Source of the DNA: Oscillospiraceae bacterium
GTDB taxonomy: Bacteria; Bacillota; Clostridia; Oscillospirales; Ruminococcaceae
NCBI GenBank assembly: GCA_900765125.1
Contig: CAAFQL010000098.1
Location: 1 to 8,319 of the forward strand
Direction: 5' to 3'
DNA: 8,319 nucleotides
Shown here: positions 1-5,125 of the stretch, in pieces
How positions within the stretch are numbered: position 1 is the first letter of the stretch
How the letters are laid out: the number at the start of each line of letters is the position of its first letter
Made by a program: the position numbers and the translations under genes
The notes under the pieces: model-generated
Told to the model about the DNA's origin: nothing
What the model saw: only the letters and a program-made list of their open reading frames with translations
The model's database searches: none

Positions 1-3
1 CAT
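1..3 (-). CDS. Start codon of a gene running off the left edge
   Basis: Only the ATG (bases 3-1 on the minus strand) is inside the window, so the product cannot be named. The call rests on the ribosome binding site: the minus strand reads GGGAAGGAGGGG nine bases before the ATG, one of the strongest Shine-Dalgarno matches in the window. It lies downstream of and codirectional with agrD, so it could be an agr-controlled target, but a weak hairpin at 159-181 and about 590 bases separate the two. No clear promoter was found just upstream; two TTTACA hexamers (52-47 and 40-35) are possible -35 boxes without a good -10. Confidence 0.55.
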
Positions 4-128
4 GATAACACCCCTCCTTCCCGTTTGATATTTATGTAAATACCTGTGTAAACGCTGATAGCATAATACAAAGATAAATTACATCGTTAATTGAATCCAC
101 ATTTCTCTGAATTATTGTGTGCAGGATT

Positions 129-308
129 TTATGAATAAATTGCTTTCTTAGAATCTCTAAAAACTCTATTTTTGAGTTTTTTGTCAATGTGAAATAGAGC
201 AAAACAGCGCTTTCTTTTATCAAAATCGGAGGTTTTTAAAGGTTCTCTTATGATTTCGCAGGTGTTAAAACTATCCGAAATGGTTGCTTTTATATCATCT
301 ATCTCGAC
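129..308 (-). other. 59-codon open stretch without start codon, possible gene remnant
   Basis: On the minus strand, one frame stays open from just after a TAA (311-309) to a TAA at 131-129. It encodes a charged, protein-like sequence (it begins VEIDDIKATISDSFNTCE and later has DFDKRKRCFALFHIDKK) but has no ATG, GTG or TTG at its beginning and no ribosome binding site. An overlapping minus-strand frame (223-32) starts with ATG but also lacks a ribosome binding site. I do not recognise either product. The stretch may be a fragment of a decayed gene or chance. The rest of bases 4-373 holds nothing else I can support. Confidence 0.2.
159..181. terminator. Weak AT-rich hairpin, possible bidirectional terminator
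   Basis: Arms AAAAACTC (159-166) and GAGTTTTT (174-181) are perfect inverted repeats around a 7-base loop, with A and T tracts on the outer sides, so either strand gives a stem ending in U residues. The stem contains only three G-C pairs. It lies between the agrD region and the gene starting at base 3, where an end for the agrD transcript would be expected. Weak support. Confidence 0.3.
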
Positions 309-373
309 TTACTGATATTTTTATTTCCTTTAACTATAAGTTTTACATTTTCCTTAAAATAATTATAGATTTC

Positions 374-585
374 TTAATTTACTTTTCCATAATTTCTATC
401 CTGCGTTGATGCATAACGAAATAAATGAAAGGTTAGGTAGTATGCAGGGAACAAAAAGCTGAAACAGTATTCCAAAAAATAATGCAGTCACAATATTCAC
501 AAGTATCATAGAATATCAAAAAATTCATATACATGTCTGCATTTGTTTCGGAAATAATCCTAGCACTGATCAGCTTTTCATTCAC
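374..585 (-). pseudogene. Decayed agrB-like remnant downstream of agrD
   Basis: From 585 (a GTG, no good ribosome binding site) the minus strand encodes NEKLISARIISETNADMY, which fits the amino-terminal AgrB pattern of a short helix, I-I-S-E and then an acidic stretch and Tyr. The frame then drifts. In the neighbouring frame, interrupted by three stops, the sequence continues hydrophobically to FHLFRYASTQDRNY. This resembles the AgrB active-site segment (PLR-YAGGYHA-T--RCY in the family), with the GGYH part missing and the Cys replaced by Asn. Tyr and Arg are 37 residues apart, against about 41 in the intact AgrB of this window. The family assignment is an inference from pattern only. An unrelated 50-codon ORF (585-433) is the alternative. 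Confidence 0.4.
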
Positions 586-593
586 TTAGCAAA

Positions 594-746
594 TCACTTC
601 TTAAGCTGCTTAATCTCATCAGGCTCTTCTGGCTGATGAGAAAGCCAAAAACACGCTGAATTAGCAGTGAGTGCAGCAACCATCACTGCAAATGCCGCCA
701 TTGTTCCACCAAACTTTGTTACGAACTGAGCAATTTTTTTCTTCAT
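594..746 (-). CDS. agrD: AgrD-type cyclic lactone autoinducer pro-peptide
   Basis: A 50-codon gene for the precursor of a cyclic thiolactone signal peptide, processed at the membrane by AgrB and sensed outside the cell by AgrC. The start is fixed by AAAGGAAAG ending five bases before the ATG. Residues 1-28 form a basic, Ala-rich amphipathic leader (MKKKIAQFVTKFGG...), residues 29-36 are NSACFWLS, and the tail HQPEEPDEIKQLKK is charged with the P-x-x-P spacing usual in clostridial AgrD peptides. Cys32 is the only cysteine. By analogy with the Clostridium perfringens peptide (core TSACLWFT followed by HQPEEP, from memory), I infer a five-residue ring, CFWLS, closed between Cys32 and Ser36, with AgrB cutting before His37. 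The gene has its own promoter and regulatory repeats, separate from agrACB. Confidence 0.93.
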   Translation of the reverse strand: MKKKIAQFVTKFGGTMAAFAVMVAALTANSACFWLSHQPEEPDEIKQLKK

Positions 747-804
747 ATAAACTTTCCTTTCGTATTCTCTGTTTTGCAGAGTTTATTTTGGACTTCCTTA
801 TCCT

Positions 805-834
805 TTTATATAATAACATAAACTTCGACAAAAA
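805..834 (-). promoter_or_regulatory. Promoter of agrD
   Basis: On the minus strand TTTTTG (834-829) and TATAAA (810-805) are 18 bases apart; TATATA (812-807) is an overlapping alternative -10. The -35 is a poor match, as expected for an activator-dependent promoter. Transcription would start about 50 bases before agrD. That leader contains a small hairpin, CTCTG/CAGAG (781-767), just ahead of the ribosome binding site. Confidence 0.5.
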
Positions 835-844
835 TTTATGATAT

Positions 845-874
845 GGTACGAATGGTATAGTTTTTGGGTACGAA
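845..874 (-). promoter_or_regulatory. Two direct repeats 22 bp apart, likely AgrA (LytTR) binding site
   Basis: GGTACGAA occurs at 845-852 and again at 867-874 (TTCGTACC on the coding strand), a start-to-start distance of 22 bases or two helical turns. LytTR regulators such as AgrA, VirR and FsrA bind as dimers to two direct half-sites about 21-22 bp apart, placed just upstream of the -35. Here the proximal copy ends 10 bases before the proposed agrD -35. A looser copy (GGTATAG) lies between them at 854-860. Binding by the AgrA of this locus is inferred. Confidence 0.6.
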
Positions 875-914
875 ATGCAAAATCCACCTGATATTCAAAC
901 TTCAGACGGATTTT
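875..914 (-). terminator. Terminator after agrB
   Basis: Arms at 879-891 and 902-914 form a 13-bp stem with a 10-base loop in the minus-strand RNA, followed by UUUUG. Two of the pairs are G-U and U-G, which work only in the minus-strand transcript; the plus-strand RNA would have A-C mismatches there. The stem starts 8 bases after the agrB stop codon. It separates agrB from the agrD promoter. Confidence 0.75.
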
Positions 915-921
915 TACAATT

Positions 922-1500
922 CTATTTTTTGATTAAAGCATTCTTAATTACTCCTAATATTAACATAACACTAAGCAGTACCCATACACTACTTAAAACA
1001 AGCGATATTTTATTATGATGAAGTAAGGTAAAAACAAAAGATATACATATTTCGATTGCTAAAATAGCAACCCCACGCTTTTTATATTTTTTTCGATCAT
1101 TTTGATCTAAAGGTTTATGTAAATCTTCCACAGGCATAAATACAATTAAAACTACAATAGCTATTAATGATAAAATGCCAAATGCTATATAACATTTTTC
1201 CACATTCTGCACAATCACCAATGAAACCGCTAAGATTATATTTGATAAACACCAACAGCGAAATGGTGTTTTGGCATGATATCCTCCGGCATAGATCCTT
1301 AATGGAATATATCCAAGAGTAAAAATAATAGTCTCAATAGGCATCTTAAACAAAAATCCGATTATAAGAAATGTAACAATATTAAATACAGTGTCCAAAA
1401 TGTGGCTGATACCCCACCTACATATCACCGCCTTATTCTCTTCAATAATCTGATTATTTAACATCCACTTTACAATATTATCAGCTAATTTTACAAACAT
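922..1500 (-). CDS. agrB: AgrB-type membrane protease processing the autoinducer peptide
   Basis: Integral membrane cysteine endopeptidase that cuts the AgrD pro-peptide, forms the thiolactone and helps export the signal. The family signature is clear: YIPLRIYAGGYHAKTPFRCWC holds the catalytic His75 and Cys82 (numbering from the start used here). The rest is strongly hydrophobic, with membrane segments around residues 33-53, 56-68, 86-103, 107-122, 145-160 and 165-185, and a basic cytoplasmic loop (KPLDQNDRKKYKKR). The length of 192 residues is normal for the family. I start at the ATG at 1500, nine bases after AAGGAAG. An in-frame ATG at 1506 is only three bases from it. It lies 73 bases after agrC, across a hairpin, and its partner agrD follows on a separate promoter. 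Confidence 0.95.
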   Translation of the reverse strand: MFVKLADNIVKWMLNNQIIEENKAVICRWGISHILDTVFNIVTFLIIGFLFKMPIETIIFTLGYIPLRIYAGGYHAKTPFRCWCLSNIILAVSLVIVQNVEKCYIAFGILSLIAIVVLIVFMPVEDLHKPLDQNDRKKYKKRGVAILAIEICISFVFTLLHHNKISLVLSSVWVLLSVMLILGVIKNALIKK

Positions 1501-1544
1501 TATCATTTACTTCCTTTATGTATTTCAATCAAATTTTATATACA

Positions 1545-1570
1545 AAATCCGGACACAGTATCGTGTCCGG
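1545..1570 (-). terminator. Hairpin after agrC, terminator or attenuator before agrB
   Basis: CCGGACAC (1549-1556) and GTGTCCGG (1563-1570) form a perfect 8-bp, G-C-rich stem with a 6-base loop. In the minus-strand RNA it is followed by AUUUUG. It begins 3 bases after the agrC stop codon. Only about 48 bases remain before agrB, containing TATATAAAAT but no clear -35, so agrB probably relies partly on readthrough. Confidence 0.7.
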
Positions 1571-1573
1571 TTA

Positions 1574-2791
1574 TTATTCGTCCAAACTATTATAGAAAAT
1601 AGCTGTTGTATGATACTTACTCTCTTCTGGATATGGATATGAATCTAACTTGCCATGATATTTCTGTAAAGTATTCTCTACACTCAAAAGTCCTATTCCA
1701 TGTTCTCTTCCATCATGCTTTTTCTTATATTTTGGATCATAAGAATTCTCAATATCGATTCGTATTATGCCTTTATTAAATTGAATATTAACTTTCAACA
1801 ACTTTTTCTCAGAATTCCTTAGTGCTTCAATGGCATTATCCATAAGATTTCCCAATATGATTGTAATGTCGAAAGAAGAAATATTCAATTTTTCGGGTAA
1901 ATTCACATCATAAATTATCTCTGCACCAAATTCAGCAGCAAGTGACAACTCATAATTTAAAAGGCTATCTACATCGTCATTTCCTATTTTTGAATATTCT
2001 TTCTTAACCACAACAGCATCTTCCATTTCATTTAAATATTGCTTAATGCTTTGAACATCATTTTCTTCCGATAAATTCTTCAATTTATTTATATGGCGAT
2101 AAAAGTCATGTCTTAAAAAGCGTATTTTTTTCTGTGATTCATTCATAATCTTTATCTGATTCTGATATGCATAGTTAGAAGTTTCAATCAATTTTAATTT
2201 ATGCTGTGCTTTAAAACTTTCCTGCTCTAAATTATAAATATAGAAATTAAGGAAATTGATGAACAATAATATAAGTGCAATCAAATAATCATAAGATGAA
2301 TCCTCATTAACTGTTAATACTCCAATTAATGCAGTACCAACAGCTATTAAAATTAAAAGCCAAGAATACCTGGATTTAAAGGAATAGTCCTCTTGATTTT
2401 TGTAGTAATATCTAAATAAAGAACATAAAATCAAGAATATAATGGCCTGGATAAATCCACTTTCTATTATTTCTGTGTTTCCAAAAACAGCAAATCCCAT
2501 CCAATCAATAAACATTCCCACGGCACAAGATGAAATTACAGAAAATATTTTCTTTAACCATGAAGAATAATATTGAAGTGTTATTAAAAGAATCGGTAAT
2601 GTATTTAAAATCAAATTAAGCGTTGTACTCTGACCATACAGCCAGCCAATCGTACTTATCAGAAAATAAAAAACATAAGTTAGTCTATTAAGCAGCAGAC
2701 TTAATCGGCTTTTCCCTAAAAATATATTTATAAACACACTAATTGCGTACACACGAATAGAATTTGAAGCAATATATAAAATGGTACCCAT
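1574..2791 (-). CDS. agrC: AgrC-type sensor histidine kinase for the autoinducer peptide
   Basis: Membrane receptor kinase that detects the AgrD-derived peptide and phosphorylates AgrA. Residues 1-187 form a polytopic sensor with about six or seven hydrophobic segments. Residues 188-225 look like a coiled linker, and FLRHDFYRHINKLKNL carries the phospho-acceptor His228. The C-terminus is a GHKL-type ATPase: N box GNLMDNAIEA (N315, N319) and G box GIGLLSVEN (365-373). The length of 405 residues is usual for AgrC. The start is well set: AAGGAGG lies 4-5 bases before the ATG and overlaps the agrA stop codon (TAAGGAGGAAAAATG), suggesting translational coupling of regulator and kinase. Confidence 0.94.
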   Translation of the reverse strand: MGTILYIASNSIRVYAISVFINIFLGKSRLSLLLNRLTYVFYFLISTIGWLYGQSTTLNLILNTLPILLITLQYYSSWLKKIFSVISSCAVGMFIDWMGFAVFGNTEIIESGFIQAIIFLILCSLFRYYYKNQEDYSFKSRYSWLLILIAVGTALIGVLTVNEDSSYDYLIALILLFINFLNFYIYNLEQESFKAQHKLKLIETSNYAYQNQIKIMNESQKKIRFLRHDFYRHINKLKNLSEENDVQSIKQYLNEMEDAVVVKKEYSKIGNDDVDSLLNYELSLAAEFGAEIIYDVNLPEKLNISSFDITIILGNLMDNAIEALRNSEKKLLKVNIQFNKGIIRIDIENSYDPKYKKKHDGREHGIGLLSVENTLQKYHGKLDSYPYPEESKYHTTAIFYNSLDE

Positions 2792-2800
2792 TTTTCCTCC

Positions 2801-3502
2801 TTATATTTCGGATAATCGATCTCTTACTGTATCCTGACACCCTCGACTGATATATAATCTTGAATTATCTGTAAGAAGAATTTCCTTGGTAGTTGCCTCA
2901 ATAATATGCTGAATATTTACGTATACTCCACGAGAAATACAGACGAATTTGTTTTTATTATCACCAATAATGTCAACGGCTTTTCCATAGACTGAAAAAG
3001 TTGAACTTCGTGTATGAAACTCAGTCTTTTTTCTATTGCTCTCCAAATATAGAACTTCTCGAATTCTTATCCTATGTTTAATATTTTCCAATGTATACTC
3101 AAGAAATCCGTTTGAGTTTTCAAAATGCGTCATATAAGTCAACATACATGACCTCAAAGTTTCTTCAGCAATCGGTTTCACAAGAAATTCAATAGGTCTG
3201 ATTTTAAACAGTTCCATTGCATAATCTTTGACAGCGGAAATAAAAATTATTTGCGTATCATAATTTTTCATCTTCATACGCAACATCTTGCCAAATTCGG
3301 TTCCATTCATCTCCGGAAACTCAATATCCAGAAAAATCAAATCATAATTACATCCTTTTATGATACTGTTATATATTTCCTCACAAGAGCAATAATATTC
3401 AGGTCGGAAGTCAAAATCATAACAAACATTAAATTTACTGATTAGCCTGACTATCTCTTTACATATAAGTTCATCATCATCTACAACGGCAATCTTTATC
3501 AT
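2801..3502 (-). CDS. agrA: AgrA-type LytTR response regulator
   Basis: Cytoplasmic transcription regulator activated by AgrC. The receiver domain covers residues 1-120, with acidic residues D8-D10, phospho-acceptor Asp59 in LIFLDIEFPEMNG and the conserved Lys109 in FLVKPI. A LytTR DNA-binding domain follows at about 135-233 (IREVLYLESNRKKTEF ... ISRGVYVNIQHI). I start at the ATG at 3502 because GGAGGAG lies four bases before it and the receiver begins there as MIKIAVVDDDE. The frame is open upstream to an ATG at 3541, but that would add 13 basic residues with no ribosome binding site. It is first in the agr operon, with two candidate promoters upstream. Its likely target is the direct-repeat site before agrD, giving positive feedback. 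Confidence 0.95.
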   Translation of the reverse strand: MIKIAVVDDDELICKEIVRLISKFNVCYDFDFRPEYYCSCEEIYNSIIKGCNYDLIFLDIEFPEMNGTEFGKMLRMKMKNYDTQIIFISAVKDYAMELFKIRPIEFLVKPIAEETLRSCMLTYMTHFENSNGFLEYTLENIKHRIRIREVLYLESNRKKTEFHTRSSTFSVYGKAVDIIGDNKNKFVCISRGVYVNIQHIIEATTKEILLTDNSRLYISRGCQDTVRDRLSEI

Positions 3503-3561
3503 AATACTCCTCCGATGTTTCAATTTGAATGATTTTTTCAAAATCGGATTTTACCATATTA

Positions 3562-3590
3562 ATTATAGCAAAATTTTGAATGAAAATCAA
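3562..3590 (-). promoter_or_regulatory. Proximal promoter of agrA
   Basis: TTGATT (3590-3585), a 17-base spacer and TATAAT (3567-3562), with an extended TGC before the -10, on the minus strand. This near-consensus promoter would start about 52 bases before agrA. A 9-bp inverted repeat abuts its -35 box. Confidence 0.8.
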
Positions 3591-3613
3591 GCATATTTGA
3601 AAAGCAAATATGC
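3591..3613. repeat. Perfect inverted repeat between two agrA promoters
   Basis: GCATATTTG (3591-3599) and CAAATATGC (3605-3613) are perfect inverted arms around AAAAG. The left edge touches the -35 of the proximal agrA promoter and the right edge lies next to the -10 of the distal one. This position suits an operator, or a hairpin that attenuates the distal transcript. No U tract follows directly, so a simple terminator is less likely. Confidence 0.5.
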
Positions 3614-3614
3614 T

Positions 3615-3643
3615 ATAATATCTATTGAAATCTTCTTTCGCAA
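3615..3643 (-). promoter_or_regulatory. Distal agr promoter with its -35 inside the left recombinase site
   Basis: TTGCGA (3643-3638), exactly 17 bases, then TATTAT (3620-3615), reading toward agrA. The -35 is part of the arm of the left 27-bp site. The promoter before the recombinase gene has the same -35, spacer length and -10, although the spacer sequences differ, which argues against chance. Confidence 0.5.
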
Positions 3644-3664
3644 AATTCGGACTTTTGCGAAAGA
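3634..3664. repeat. Left recombinase-type inverted site
   Basis: Two 12-bp inverted arms (3634-3645 and 3653-3664, core TTTCGCAAAA / TTTTGCGAAA) flank the 7-bp spacer TTCGGAC (3646-3652). The 27-base core 3636-3662 is an exact reverse complement of 4863-4889. Similarity also runs six bases inward (GAGAAT at 3663-3668), offset by one base in the other copy. The layout of arms plus a 6-8 bp spacer is that of a tyrosine-recombinase crossover site. Confidence 0.85.
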
Positions 3665-3706
3665 GAATAGATCAATGGTTATCCTATTATCAAGTTGCTA
3701 ATTTTT

Positions 3707-4789
3707 TCAAAAAGCAAGTTTTATGCGTTTCATATATTCTTTTTTCTGTTCAAAGGATGAATGCACGTATCTATTCAGCGTAATTTCCACAGAACTATGT
3801 CCAAGAAGCTCGCTTAATGCCTTGACATCAAAGCCTAATCTAATGCAAGATGAGGCGAAAATGTGGCGTAAAGCATGGAAGTGAACTGACGGCAATTTTG
3901 CGTTTTTTAATATTGAGGCAAAGCGGTACTGCATTGTTCTTGGTTCTACTGGTTTCTTCGAGCCTGTTAAGACATAATTTCCGGATTCTTCCTTAAATTT
4001 ATGCAAAAAGCCCACCATGCAATCCGGAATTGGTATTCTTCTACGGGAAGATTCACTTTTCGGATCAGTGATGATGAGCTTGGTTTTCGATATTTCTGTA
4101 GGACATTGAATTCTTTGCATAGTTTTCCTGACGGTCAAAATACGTTTTTCAAGGTCAATATCCTTCCATTGTAGAGCACAAAGTTCCCCGATTCTAATTC
4201 CGGTAGACATGGACAGTGCAACGCCAAGAGTTGATCTATTTTGATTATGATTAATATATTGCTGCAATTTTGCCTGTTCAGTTTCATCTAACAGATCAAT
4301 TTCAGGAGTTTTATTCCTTGGCAGGATAACTCCATCCATTGGGTTGAAAATATGATAGGTTCTTACTGCATATTTGTATATGGTTTTCATAAGAATAATG
4401 ATATCTGAAACATATCTATTGGAAAGACCTTCCTTTTGCTTGATTTCAATGAATGAATAGATGTCATTCTGAACAATAGAATCTATTGATTTATCACCGA
4501 AATTCGGCAAAATATGCTTTTGAGCTTTCATTGTATAGTTTGCAACAGTAGATTCCTTGACTCTATGCTGAATACTGCGATACCATTCCGAGAACAGTAC
4601 AGATACTGTTTTAGAGCATTGTCCTTTTGGCTGCTCGCTTCGGCGAATATCTTCCATTTTCTCGACAACAGCGTCTCTTGTTCTTGCAATGATATATTGA
4701 TACTTACGCTTTCCATTCTCTTTCTTGCCACGAGAAATGCGCCCTTCCCATCGTCCGTCACGACGGTGATAAATATTTAATTTAGCCAT
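3707..4789 (-). CDS. Tyrosine site-specific recombinase (phage-integrase family)
   Basis: A 360-residue recombinase of the phage-integrase family. Residues 1-50 form an arm-type DNA-binding domain (MAKLNIYHRRDGRWEGRI ... KYQYIIARTRDA), about 60-150 the SAM-like core-binding domain, and about 165-355 the catalytic domain. All catalytic residues are present: Arg199 (STGIRIGEL), Lys244, His305 and Arg308 (HALRH), His331 (LLGH) and the nucleophile Tyr341 (NRYVH). I chose the ATG at 4789 because AAGGAG lies ten bases before it and the family starts with MAK-N-Y. The frame is open back to a TTG at 4870 inside the right inverted site, upstream of the likely -10, so that start is unlikely. It is enclosed by inverted sites, and no strong terminator follows, so transcripts may run into agrA. 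Confidence 0.93.
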   Translation of the reverse strand: MAKLNIYHRRDGRWEGRISRGKKENGKRKYQYIIARTRDAVVEKMEDIRRSEQPKGQCSKTVSVLFSEWYRSIQHRVKESTVANYTMKAQKHILPNFGDKSIDSIVQNDIYSFIEIKQKEGLSNRYVSDIIILMKTIYKYAVRTYHIFNPMDGVILPRNKTPEIDLLDETEQAKLQQYINHNQNRSTLGVALSMSTGIRIGELCALQWKDIDLEKRILTVRKTMQRIQCPTEISKTKLIITDPKSESSRRRIPIPDCMVGFLHKFKEESGNYVLTGSKKPVEPRTMQYRFASILKNAKLPSVHFHALRHIFASSCIRLGFDVKALSELLGHSSVEITLNRYVHSSFEQKKEYMKRIKLAF

Positions 4790-4841
4790 CTGATAACTAC
4801 TCCTTGTTAAGCTATATTCACAATACTCATCGAAATAAACG

Positions 4842-4870
4842 ATAATACTACCTTGATTCTCTTTTCGCAA
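4842..4870 (-). promoter_or_regulatory. Promoter of the recombinase gene, -35 inside the right site
   Basis: TTGCGA (4870-4865), 17 bases, TATTAT (4847-4842) on the minus strand, giving a leader of about 45 bases before the ATG at 4789. The -35 overlaps the inner arm of the right 27-bp site, so a protein bound there would block transcription, which suggests autoregulation. Confidence 0.55.
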
Positions 4871-4890
4871 AAGTCCGAATTTTGCGAAAA
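4862..4890. repeat. Right recombinase-type inverted site
   Basis: Two 11-bp inverted arms (4862-4872 and 4880-4890) around the 7-bp spacer GTCCGAA (4873-4879). The spacer is the reverse complement of that in the left copy, which is required for strand exchange to give inversion. Bases 4863-4889 match 3636-3662 inverted without a mismatch. ATTCTC at 4856-4861 extends the similarity inward. Confidence 0.85.
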
Positions 4891-5125
4891 TCCGAATATT
4901 CCTTAAGCGTATCGTAGTATTATATATTACTCAATAAGTGAATACAGTCAACAGTCATATTTACCAGATTTAATATCTTTATTTTGTTTAAGAGAGAAAA
5001 GCTGTATCAGTATTTCATGATACAGCTTCTCATGAATATGTCCTCATTACAAAGGAAACCCATATCAAATTAATTCGGCTAATGTGCAGATGCCAAATTT
5101 CAACAAGATAACATATGAAACGTAA
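4891..5125. other. Intergenic stretch between the right site and the LRR-dockerin gene
   Basis: No coding sequence is supported. It holds the terminator at 4994-5031. GTAGTATTAT at 4914-4923 repeats, inverted, the -10 region of the recombinase promoter (4851-4842), but here it sits 30 bases from the TTGCGA of the site, too far for a promoter. Bases 5032-5125, between the dockerin gene and its terminator, show no recognisable signal. Confidence 0.6.
4994..5031 (-). terminator. Terminator of the exoprotein gene set
   Basis: AAGCTGTATCA (4999-5009) and TGATACAGCTT (5018-5028) form a perfect 11-bp stem with an 8-base loop. GAG and CTC beyond a two-base bulge can add three more pairs. In the minus-strand RNA the stem runs into CUUUUCUCUCUU. 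It lies about 100 bases after the dockerin gene and shields the recombinase module from exoprotein transcripts. Confidence 0.75.

Larger units (their letters stand above)
3636..4889. mobile_element. Candidate invertible segment carrying its own recombinase
   Basis: About 1.25 kb bounded by the two identical 27-bp sites in inverted orientation and containing a single tyrosine recombinase gene. Recombination between inverted sites would flip the segment rather than excise it. No target-site duplication is visible at the outer edges, and there is no excisionase, transfer or phage gene, so a conventional integrated element is less likely. The function is inferred from architecture; the sites could instead be operators bound by the recombinase or another protein. 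Confidence 0.45.

Noticed and set aside
32..223. 63-codon minus-strand ORF
   Set aside because: No ribosome binding site before its ATG, no recognisable domain, and it overlaps another open frame of similar quality.
250..315. Plus-strand GGAGG at 228-232 followed by a 21-codon ORF starting at 250
   Set aside because: The spacing of 17 bases is too long for translation initiation and the peptide resembles nothing known.
3251..3445. Plus-strand ORF antisense to agrA
   Set aside because: It lies entirely inside a clear response regulator gene and its sequence has no domain character.
3540..3552. AAAATCGGATTTT palindrome in the agrA leader, similar to AAAATCCGA beside the right site
   Set aside because: Short and AT-rich; a 9-base match of this composition is expected by chance in this window.
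3691..3720. Hairpin-like TTGC/GCAA pairing at the 3' end of the recombinase gene
   Set aside because: Only four G-C-containing pairs, overlapping the stop codon, with no U tract after it on the minus strand; not credible as a terminator.
4514..4780. Plus- and minus-strand ORFs inside the recombinase gene
   Set aside because: Shadow frames of an intact recombinase with all catalytic residues.
4790..4870. Extended recombinase start at the TTG at 4870, adding 27 residues
   Set aside because: It lies in the repeat that supplies the -35 box, upstream of the likely -10, while the ATG at 4789 has a good ribosome binding site and matches the family start.
3634..4890. Prophage or integrative conjugative element with attL and attR
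   Set aside because: The two sites are inverted rather than direct, only one gene lies between them, and no tRNA, excisionase, transfer or phage gene is present.
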